From positions 1-12,175 of the forward strand of contig JADHYP010000024.1 in NCBI GenBank assembly GCA_016782355.1: a stretch of 12,175 bases of DNA, given 5' to 3'. Positions 7,613-12,175 of this stretch are shown one piece after another. The stretch's first letter is position 1. The number at the start of each line of letters is the position of its first letter. The position numbers and the translations under genes were made by a program. A model generated the notes under the pieces. It saw only the letters and a program-made list of their open reading frames with translations. It did not search any database and was not told the DNA's origin. The DNA comes from Candidatus Syntropharchaeum sp. (GTDB lineage Archaea; Halobacteriota; Syntropharchaeia; Alkanophagales; Methanospirareceae).

Positions 7613-7828
7613 TCAGTTTGTTTCTGGCATAATTGAAATCTTTTTACCCTTTATTTTCCCATAAACCGCTTCATTAACCGGGATTTTAACTTCTTCTTCC
7701 GTTATCAGCAGTTTTGCATTCACTTCTTCCACTAATTCAACCTCTAAATCCCCTCCTTTAACCTCTACCCACTCACCCTCCGGTAACTTCTCAAAATCCT
7801 CCACGGATTTTATTCTCACTTTCTTCAT
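7613..7828 (-). CDS. small protein, putative antitoxin partner of the BrnT-like toxin
   Basis: A 71-residue acidic protein (MKKVRIKSVEDFEKLPEGEW at the start) that I do not recognise as a named family. It is predicted to be mostly beta with a Glu-rich centre and ends GKKISIMPETN. It lacks the ribbon-helix-helix look of BrnA antitoxins. ATG at 7828 is preferred; an in-frame GTG at 7831 would add one residue. The start lies 6 bases after the toxin-like gene's stop, so the two are almost certainly co-transcribed with the toxin first, as in brnTA. Antitoxin function is inferred from size, charge and context. Confidence 0.65.
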   Translation of the reverse strand: MKKVRIKSVEDFEKLPEGEWVEVKGGDLEVELVEEVNAKLLITEEEVKIPVNEAVYGKIKGKKISIMPETN

Positions 7829-7834
7829 CACATA

Positions 7835-8101
7835 TTATTTCACTTTCTTTTTATATAATTCTTTTTCTGTTTTTGTCGCGTCCCTCGCTGTTATCAATTT
7901 AAATTCGTCTTTTTCCTTTTCCAGGAACAGAGCTAAAAATCGCCCGTCCCTTGTTCTCCCTATTAATTCATACCTCTTGCCGTCCCTTTTTACAAAATAA
8001 TCCTGCTCAAAAATGGTTAAAACCTCTTCGGCTCTGACACCATGCCTCGCTATGCGCCTCTTAGCCCCTTCTGTTATCCCTATCCTTATCCGCTTTTTCA
8101 T
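7835..8101 (-). CDS. BrnT-like ribonuclease toxin
   Basis: An 88-residue basic protein resembling the BrnT family of type II toxins, which cut RNA with a RelE-like fold. Visible family features are an N-terminal helix followed by RHGVRAEEV, the central YELIGRTRDGRFLALFL, and the closing ITARDATKTEKELYKK, equivalent to the usual 'ISAR-A---E---Y' end. Length is normal for BrnT. AAAGGGA sits a few bases upstream of the ATG, with AT-rich promoter-like DNA (aaatattttt) about 35 bases upstream. It leads a two-gene unit with the 71-residue protein. Apparently intact, unlike the neighbouring toxin-antitoxin relics. A DUF4258-type toxin is the main alternative. Confidence 0.65.
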   Translation of the reverse strand: MKKRIRIGITEGAKRRIARHGVRAEEVLTIFEQDYFVKRDGKRYELIGRTRDGRFLALFLEKEKDEFKLITARDATKTEKELYKKKVK

Positions 8102-8189
8102 TAGTCCCTTTCTTTAAAAGCGTTTACAGAAAAAATATTTCTTATGTTGAAAGAAAAGAGAAAATATCAAAGAAGGAGGCAATAAAGTA

Positions 8190-8270
8190 ATGGAACGTGC
8201 ATACGCATCCATCACCGTGTATAATAAAGAGCACACGAAATCGGAAAGAATCTCTTTGCTCGCAGTTTGA
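8190..8270 (+). pseudogene. N-terminal remnant, possibly a clan AA aspartic protease
   Basis: A 26-codon frame with a strong ribosome site (GGAGG at 8175-8179, 10 bases before the ATG). It begins MERAYASITVYN and continues to ERISLLAV before TGA. This resembles the start of small retropepsin-like (clan AA) proteases, in which a strand such as L-V-D-T-G follows at just this point. The catalytic D-T/S-G and all else are missing. Too short for a firm family call, but the ribosome site argues that it was a gene. Confidence 0.3.
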
Positions 8271-8282
8271 ATAAATCCATCC

Positions 8283-8318
8283 TGTCTTCTACATTCTCTG
8301 CGTTCTCTGTGAGCTCTG
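8283..8318. repeat. four-unit 9-bp tandem repeat (xxxTCTCTG-type)
   Basis: Four successive 9-mers, tgtcttcta, cattctctg, cgttctctg and tgagctctg, form a degenerate array ending 2 bases before a solitary transposon end. Similar 'ttctctg' 9-mer arrays occur in intergenic DNA of many environmental bacteria and archaea; that comparison is from memory. No coding role is seen. Confidence 0.45.
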
Positions 8319-8320
8319 CA

Positions 8321-8340
8321 GTTGATCTGACAATGTCAAG
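8321..8340 (-). repeat. solitary terminal inverted repeat of the IS701-like family
   Basis: On the minus strand this reads CTTGACATTGTCAGATCAAC and matches the right end of the 9844-11095 element at 18 of 20 positions. Its orientation places the element body to the left, but the DNA there is the 9-bp array and protease-like relic, not transposase, and no matching left end was found upstream. It is probably the scar of an older copy lost by deletion. Confidence 0.55.
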
Positions 8341-8347
8341 TCAATTT

Positions 8348-8569
8348 TTATGATTTCAAGTCCATCATAGCCTTAGTTACATGTTCCACGTAACCCATCA
8401 ATTCTGGCAGCAGATTTTTTCTCGCTTGCCACAGTTCTATACCCGCAATCTGATTATTTTAATCATATTCCACGAATAAGTCATCGCTGACTTCTATCGT
8501 ATCTTTAATGCTTCCTTCTTTAACAAAAATGTAAAGTATATCCGCTTCCGGGTCATATCTCACCTTCAT
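8348..8569 (-). pseudogene. DUF2283 protein broken by one in-frame stop
   Basis: The frame encodes MKVRYDPEADILYIFVKEGS and runs to EYD at residue 36, where codon 37 is TAA (8459-8461). It then continues in the same frame as NNQIAGIELWQARKNLLPEL and ends at TAA 8348-8350. DUF2283 proteins are short beta-rich putative antitoxins with just this 'YDPEAD-LYI...GIE--A' layout, so one base change is the only visible damage. GGTGA precedes the ATG. The ATG overlaps the TGA of an upstream frame as ATGA, which suggests it was the second gene of a coupled pair. The proposed transposon scar lies 8 bases past its final stop. Confidence 0.65.
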
Positions 8570-8652
8570 TTAACCCTCACCCATCTCCCTTTCTCTACTC
8601 TCCTTTTCACCATTTCCATCTTAGTTGTATCAATGTTTAGCTCTTTTTCATA
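8566..8652 (-). pseudogene. short open frame coupled to the DUF2283 relic, unrecognised
   Basis: The minus strand has an open stretch of 28 codons ending in TGA that overlaps the DUF2283 start by four bases (ATGA). It includes MEMVKRRVEKGRWVRVK, a basic C-terminus. A stop precedes it at about 8653 and no good start or ribosome site is seen, so it may be the tail of a lost upstream partner, probably toxin-like by analogy. The rest of 8653-8700 shows nothing identifiable. Confidence 0.25.
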
Positions 8653-8700
8653 TTAATCTCGTAGTTTTTTTCACATCACCCATACAAATGCGAATATATT

Positions 8701-9651
8701 TTAAAGCGCTTTTGCATTTTTCAATTTGCATTTTGCAGTTATCTCATACCCCCCATAATTCAACGTAAGCATCCCAGAAATTCCGCACTCCGCGAGCAAC
8801 GCTAAATCATCCTTTTCAAGTTTTGTTTCCTTAACCGGCGGAATGGGCTTCGTCCTCCTGCAAATAATTCTTCCACCAGTCATTTTAGCACCGACATAGC
8901 CCTTACATTTACCCTTTACGAACACAACCCCTTTTATCAGTTCCACGCCCAAGAATTCCGCGGCATCGCCCAATATTACAACTTTACCACCATTAAGCAA
9001 CGCACCAGCATTCATACCAGCGTTACCTTCTACTAATACGCACCCGTTTCGCATCAATATACCCACGCTTATCCCAACGTCTCCTTTTACATGCACCTTC
9101 GCCTCTTTCATGCAACGAGCAGCAAGCGTATTTCTCAAAATCCCGTCAGTAAGAATCAGCACCCCTTCTTTAAACTCGTTAGGCTCAAGTATGCTCTCCA
9201 TTTCCCGCTCTTCCGGGTGATGCAAGAGCCATGTTATCGAGACAAATTTATTATAACCTTCCAAATCGGATTTTACTTGCACCGCGTTGCCCAGCGGTTC
9301 TTTAACTGCACCCTTAACGTAAATGGCGCTTGAAAGCATGCTCAATCCGAGATGAGAGCCAGCATTTCCATCCACTATTATTGACCCCACCCCGGGCAAT
9401 TCCTTTCCGTTACCACCGAAAAAAACGAGGTCAACGCCCAAACTCGAACCAAGCCTCTTGCCCACGTCTCCCCGGATATGCACGTCTTCACCGTTTTTCA
9501 ACGCCTCCACTACGTCTTCATACGAGTAACTCGCACCGGGCTGCGAAGGGATTGCATCGGTAGGATTGAGCTTTGCGCCTCTGTGCTGCCAGAAGAAGTT
9601 GTAAGTGAAGTCGCCGATGCAGTCCTGAGGCGAACTCAGTTTTAGCTCCAT
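8701..9651 (-). CDS. GXGXG-motif protein of the FwdC/GltB-domain-3 superfamily ('tributyrin esterase' type)
   Basis: A 316-residue cytosolic protein built of right-handed beta-helix turns with G-D/N-x-G-x-x-x-G motifs: GDVGKRLGSSLG at 61-72, GNAGSHLG at 95-102, GDVGISVG at 190-197, GNAGMNAG at 209-216, GDAAEFLG at 228-235 and GYVGAKMTGG at 251-260. This fold is shared by subunit C of formylmethanofuran dehydrogenase and the C-terminal domain of glutamate synthase, where it is structural. The N-terminal part (IGDFTYNFFWQHRG, then LGVDLVFFGG) fits the archaeal paralogue historically called tributyrin esterase in methanogens; no Ser-hydrolase motif is visible, so an esterase name is doubtful. 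No other Fwd subunit or glutamate synthase gene is adjacent. Single gene with its own promoter. Role unknown. Confidence 0.72.
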   Translation of the reverse strand: MELKLSSPQDCIGDFTYNFFWQHRGAKLNPTDAIPSQPGASYSYEDVVEALKNGEDVHIRGDVGKRLGSSLGVDLVFFGGNGKELPGVGSIIVDGNAGSHLGLSMLSSAIYVKGAVKEPLGNAVQVKSDLEGYNKFVSITWLLHHPEEREMESILEPNEFKEGVLILTDGILRNTLAARCMKEAKVHVKGDVGISVGILMRNGCVLVEGNAGMNAGALLNGGKVVILGDAAEFLGVELIKGVVFVKGKCKGYVGAKMTGGRIICRRTKPIPPVKETKLEKDDLALLAECGISGMLTLNYGGYEITAKCKLKNAKAL

Positions 9652-9694
9652 ATCTATTACTTCAAATCATGCAAGATTTAATAGATTTTCAGCG

Positions 9695-9702
9695 CATAAA
9701 AA
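9695..9702 (-). promoter_or_regulatory. TATA box of the GXGXG protein gene
   Basis: On the minus strand this reads TTTTTATG, 43 bases upstream of the ATG at 9651. Transcription would start near 9673, leaving a leader of about 20 bases without an obvious Shine-Dalgarno site. The remaining 9703-9843 contains no supportable gene; an open frame from 9730 runs into the transposon and looks accidental. Confidence 0.4.
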
Positions 9703-9843
9703 CTTGAATGTCCCTACACTAAGGATTATATGAGGAAGGGGATAATATCTTCTGAATTGGGAATTGGTCATTCGCTATTGGCTACCTTGTTGACATTACC
9801 AATATTATTTGAGAGTGTTTCTTATATTTGTTGGATGGCTTAC

Positions 9844-11095
9844 CTTGACTTTGTCATATTAGAATTGCAATCCTATAAAGCCTTCCATGATTTCGCATGG
9901 TGTTACTCCACATAATAACAAAAAATGACAAAAAACATGCGTTCCTTAAGTACTGGTATCCCTAATATCTCTTCAGTATTGGATGAAAGGGTGAAAAAAC
10001 CAAAATTTGACGATAACTTACGCTAATTGCCTACAAAAGGTGCGAAATCCGTCGGAAACAACTGCTATGCCTTGCTATTCTTTTTGTGATGCGACCTCCT
10101 TGCGGATTCCCTCGCTTTATGCTTCTCCTTGATGATCTCCAAGATATCCTGATTTGTTATCCTTCTCCTCGGCAATATCACCTCCAGGATCTCCCTGACA
10201 TCCTGTATCGTCAGCATCGGAGCTTTATCCTTCCACTTCAGTTGCAATATCAAGAGGAAGAGCATCGCAAGTAGAACCATTGTCATGTGGTGATGCCAAC
10301 CGGTCCAGCCTCTCACTTCGTAATCCGCCATCCCCACCTCTCCTTTTGCGTCCTCAAACGCTCTTTCTATCCAGTAGCGGCTGCATGACATCTCTGCGAG
10401 CCTGCTCATCGTTGTATTGGGAGAAGCGTTTGACAATTGATACTTCTTCTCCCCGTTATCGTCTTTTCTGAGAATGAGCCATGATTCGGGACCAGGAAGC
10501 TCGTCTCTAACCTGATGGACACGTAAACACGCCATATCGCACCATAGCTCTTTCCTTTCGGTATCTCTCAGGAATTTAAAAGCATTTCCCAGCCCATCTC
10601 AGCCTTCGTCTTGAACGTGACACTATCGGGAACGCTGCACTGCTCTCTCCGATCAGGGTCATTTGCCCAGTCCTCGGGAAGGTAGAGCCGCTTGTCTATG
10701 ATCGTCCGATAGCTCCAGAATGCGTATCCCAGGAATACGCCCACCTGACAGTTGTCTACCTATCCTTTGAATCTCGCTGATAACACCCTCCTCGTCCCAT
10801 TTCGAGTCGGAGATGAAATTCTGCAGCGACTGGTGGTCACAGTCAGGCACGGTCTTCTCCATGTTCGTCATATTTTTTCTCTCCTCCCCGAGCAAAAGCC
10901 CTTGCTGATACTGCAATGACTGTTTTATCACGTCTCGTGTTTTAACCCGGAAAAAGCGGTGAAAAAACTTATGAAAAATCTTTAACTCTTCAACACCTCT
11001 GTCTATATCCGAAGTGCACAACTCTGCCATCTTATATCACCTCTGTACCTTTAGTAATACTTTTATTAAATCAATGTTAATCTGACAAAGTCAAG
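9844..11095 (-). mobile_element. IS701-like insertion sequence, internally deleted, with TIRs and TTAC target duplication
   Basis: A 1252-bp element. The left end at 9844-9867 and right end at 11072-11095 are inverted repeats matching at 21 of 24 positions, with the first 13 (CTTGACTTTGTCA) identical. TTAC occurs directly outside both ends (9840-9843 and 11096-11099), a 4-bp target duplication as expected for IS701-type elements. A broken transposase fills 10065-11030 on the minus strand, starting 42 bases inside the right end. The 200 bases from 9868 to 10064 hold no gene. Clear ends and duplication with a gutted transposase suggest either decay after insertion or movement in trans of a deletion derivative. 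Confidence 0.8.
10065..11030 (-). pseudogene. IS701-family DDE transposase, two internal deletions
   Basis: Three collinear pieces in shifting frame. Piece one starts at the ATG 11030 and reads to SKWDEEGVISEIQR (~10764). Piece two, in another frame from about 10756, reads DNCQVGVFLGYA, then YRTIIDKRLYLPEDWANDPD and VTFKTKAEMGWEMLLNS to a TGA at 10568-10570. Piece three, from about 10571, reads RDTERKELWCDMACLRV, then YWIERAFEDAKGEVGMADYE and on to TAG-less tail ending HHKKNSKA. Normal IS701 transposases are about 400 residues; roughly 100 are gone. The first gap removes the D-E-S-G-F region and the second the second Asp (D-x-x-Y-G), so only the catalytic Glu in piece three (YWIERAFEDAKGE) survives. 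The Met at 10535 is internal, not a start. Cannot be active. Confidence 0.8.
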
Positions 11096-11112
11096 TTACA
11101 AGAAATGAAAAG

Positions 11113-11120
11113 TTTTTATA
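11113..11120 (+). promoter_or_regulatory. TATA box of the RelB-like antitoxin relic
   Basis: TTTTTATA lies 41 bases before the ATG at 11161, with predicted initiation near 11142. GGGTGA at 11145-11150 gives a ribosome site 10 bases before the start. The promoter starts 18 bases outside the right end of the transposon, so it survived the insertion intact. Confidence 0.45.
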
Positions 11121-11160
11121 GACTGCTACCAAAAATAAATTTCAGGGTGATAAAAAAGCC

Positions 11161-11370
11161 ATGAGTATCGTTAAAGAAGAAGCAAAGAAGCTCATTGACA
11201 AATTGCCAGAACATGCAACATGGGATGATATTATGTATGAATTGTATGTTAAGAAGAAGTTAGCAGTTGCTTTGAAAGCTGCTGAAGAAGGGCATGTTAT
11301 CTCTCACGAGGAAGTTAAAAAGAGACTTCTTTCACAATTCTTACAGTTATACACGGTGCTCGGGATTTAA
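11161..11370 (+). CDS. RelB-like antitoxin with altered C-terminus
   Basis: A 69-residue frame. Residues 1-55 match a common family of small antitoxins: EEAKKLIDKLPEHATWDDIM, then a helix with YVKKKLAVALKAAEEG and SHEEVKKRLL. These normally bind a RelE/ParE-type toxin encoded next. After KKRLLS the sequence (QFLQLYTVLGI) is not typical: the DNA there is the toxin tail read in the wrong frame. The DNA-binding and dimerisation part seems whole, so a product could still be made and act as an orphan antitoxin, but this is inference. Promoter and ribosome site are good. Confidence 0.6.
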   Translation: MSIVKEEAKKLIDKLPEHATWDDIMYELYVKKKLAVALKAAEEGHVISHEEVKKRLLSQFLQLYTVLGI

Positions 11371-11405
11371 GTCGGAAAAGACACAAGCCATGGGATGTCA
11401 TATAA
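11334..11405 (+). pseudogene. RelE/ParE-like toxin, C-terminal remnant fused to its antitoxin
   Basis: In the frame +2 relative to the antitoxin, the bases read TILTVIHGARDLSRKRHKPW and then DVI and TAA. The block V-x-H-G-A-R-D is the typical final strand of RelE/ParE toxins. All earlier toxin sequence is missing, so a deletion joined the end of the antitoxin gene to the end of the toxin gene near 11325-11333. The two frames overlap and the toxin tail is not translatable on its own. Confidence 0.55.
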
Positions 11406-11441
11406 CACACCTTTTCACTTCGCCCCGCGAAAACCCCAAAA

Positions 11442-11454
11442 TTTTTCTTTTTTT
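11442..11454 (+). terminator. T-rich archaeal-type terminator
   Basis: TTTTTCTTTTTTT follows the toxin relic's stop by 36 bases, with no strong hairpin ahead. Runs of T like this end transcription in archaea. It would separate the antitoxin transcript from the downstream operon. Nothing else is seen in 11406-11526. Confidence 0.4.
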
Positions 11455-11526
11455 CAACGGCTCGATTGGTCTTTTAATTTGTTTCATCTAACCGTAATTG
11501 TAGAGCCAATACGAATACCTCTAACC

Positions 11527-11534
11527 TATTTATA
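11527..11534 (+). promoter_or_regulatory. TATA box giving a probably leaderless transcript
   Basis: TATTTATA ends 24 bases before the ATG at 11558. The usual archaeal spacing would place the transcription start at or within a couple of bases of the ATG, so the first gene of the operon is probably translated from a leaderless mRNA. No Shine-Dalgarno site precedes the ATG, which agrees. Confidence 0.5.
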
Positions 11535-11557
11535 GTCACATGACATAATCAATTAAC

Positions 11558-11725
11558 ATGGCAGCATCAATAGAGGAGCGGCTGAGCAAGGTAGAGGGAG
11601 TGGTAAGCGAGCACGACCGTATATTTGATTCAAATTTCAAATGGCTGGTTGCGATTCAGATTACAACACTGGTTGCGATTATCGGCATGGGAGTCTCGAT
11701 AACGTTAGCGGTATTGCCCAGGTGA
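11558..11725 (+). CDS. small coiled-coil membrane protein (XhlA-like layout)
   Basis: A 55-residue protein. Residues 1-27 (MAASIEERLSKVEGVVSEHD and on) have heptad spacing of a short coiled coil; residues ~30-52 (WLVAIQITTLVAIIGMGVSI) form one membrane helix. The layout is that of small XhlA/DUF1640-like membrane-associated proteins, but it is too short for a family assignment. The positive-inside rule does not decide topology clearly. First gene of an operon; the next gene starts 4 bases after its stop and its ribosome site (AGGTGA) overlaps this gene's last codons, so translation is likely coupled. Function unknown; a membrane anchor for the following protein is one possibility. Confidence 0.65.
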   Translation: MAASIEERLSKVEGVVSEHDRIFDSNFKWLVAIQITTLVAIIGMGVSITLAVLPR

Positions 11726-11729
11726 AAAA

Positions 11730-12175
11730 ATGGCTTCGTCAGAGGAAGAGGAAATAGGGGAGAAATACGAAGCCGAGTATGTTGCATGGGTGCAGGTCGC
11801 AGCGAGGGAAATTGCAGCAACGTTAAAGAAGCTCGACGTGAATAAAATAACTAAAATCATCGAATTTTACGAAAAGAGCCTCAAACAGCCGGCTTCGATG
11901 CACTTCTCACTTGAAAGCGAAGAGGAAGAAACAATCGAAGAACTCGCTGGCAAGGGTCGCCTCAAAAACACCATTTTGCTAAAGACCAAAGCCCTTATTT
12001 TCGCACCCTCTATTTTAGTACCTTCCACAAGTTCCTTAGATTATGGCACTGCAATGCATCGCAGGTTTTTCCTCAGGGGGTTGTGGTTTTCCATCATCGC
12101 GTTGAACGAAGCTTACATTAAATCGGCGACTGAGCCCATGCTTAGATACATGCTCGAACACGAACTCGCCCAGGG
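11730..12175 (+). CDS. unrecognised cytosolic protein, 3' end beyond window
   Basis: An open frame of 148 codons with no stop before the window end. It starts MASSEEEEIGEKYEAEYVAW, has a very acidic N-terminus and helical segments (KKLDVNKITKIIEFYEKSL at ~36-54), a second acidic patch at ~62-72 (SEEEETIEEL), and ends in the window with LRYMLEHELAQ. I do not recognise the family. HELAQ is not followed by His in the place a zinc-protease HExxH needs. AGGTGA lies 4-5 bases before the ATG, overlapping the stop of the small membrane protein, so the two form an operon. Confidence 0.65.
   Translation, partial: MASSEEEEIGEKYEAEYVAWVQVAAREIAATLKKLDVNKITKIIEFYEKSLKQPASMHFSLESEEEETIEELAGKGRLKNTILLKTKALIFAPSILVPSTSSLDYGTAMHRRFFLRGLWFSIIALNEAYIKSATEPMLRYMLEHELAQ

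Noticed and set aside
8459..8461. Recoded stop (pyrrolysine or selenocysteine) in the DUF2283 gene
   Set aside because: The codon is TAA, which neither system uses.
9730..9915. 61-residue plus-strand frame
   Set aside because: It crosses the left end of the transposon, has no ribosome site or recognisable protein pattern, and is likely accidental.
12142..12175. HExxH zinc-protease motif at the end of the partial gene
   Set aside because: The sequence is HELAQ; the second His is absent, so it is not the motif.

Overview
The window looks like a piece of an uncultured euryarchaeal genome. Good archaeal TATA boxes sit at fitting distances from starts (one at a leaderless start), Shine-Dalgarno-like sites lie at others, there is a lone FwdC/GltB-type GXGXG protein of the kind seen in methanogens and their anaerobic methane- or alkane-oxidising relatives, and the secreted proteins are rich in N-glycosylation sequons. 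A methanogen/ANME-like lineage is an inference; no rRNA or signature metabolic enzyme is present.

Region 1 (1-7065, minus strand) is a two-gene exported-protein operon. First comes a 1520-residue secreted gingipain-type (peptidase C25) protease with visible His and Cys catalytic residues, followed by a chain of Ig-, CarboxypepD_reg- and FnIII-like domains. Eighteen bases later comes a 715-residue secreted parallel beta-helix protein. Both end in the same ~130-residue C-terminal module, finishing in an identical 'WIPAIRLE'. The module is the strongest candidate for something undescribed: a shared anchoring, sorting or binding domain. Upstream is a structured leader/promoter region of ~200 bases with two perfect hairpins and an inverted repeat flanking a TATA-like stretch.

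Region 2 (7100-8700) is a toxin-antitoxin graveyard around one intact pair. It holds a DUF433 tail joined head-on to a HicB tail, a frameshifted HEPN-like tail, an intact BrnT-like toxin plus a small partner, the first 26 codons of a possible clan AA protease, a 9-bp repeat, a solitary transposon end, and a DUF2283 gene broken by one in-frame TAA.

Region 3 (8701-9651, minus) is the intact 316-residue GXGXG protein with its own promoter.

Region 4 (9844-11095) is a 1252-bp IS701-like element with 24-bp terminal inverted repeats and a TTAC target duplication. Its transposase has suffered two internal deletions that remove two of the three catalytic acidic residues, so it is non-autonomous. The solitary end at 8321-8340 belongs to the same family.

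Region 5 (11100-12175, plus) starts with a RelB-like antitoxin fused by deletion to the tail of its RelE/ParE-like toxin. A T-rich terminator follows, then a two-gene operon: a 55-residue coiled-coil plus membrane-anchor protein from a leaderless start, and an unrecognised acidic protein running off the window end.
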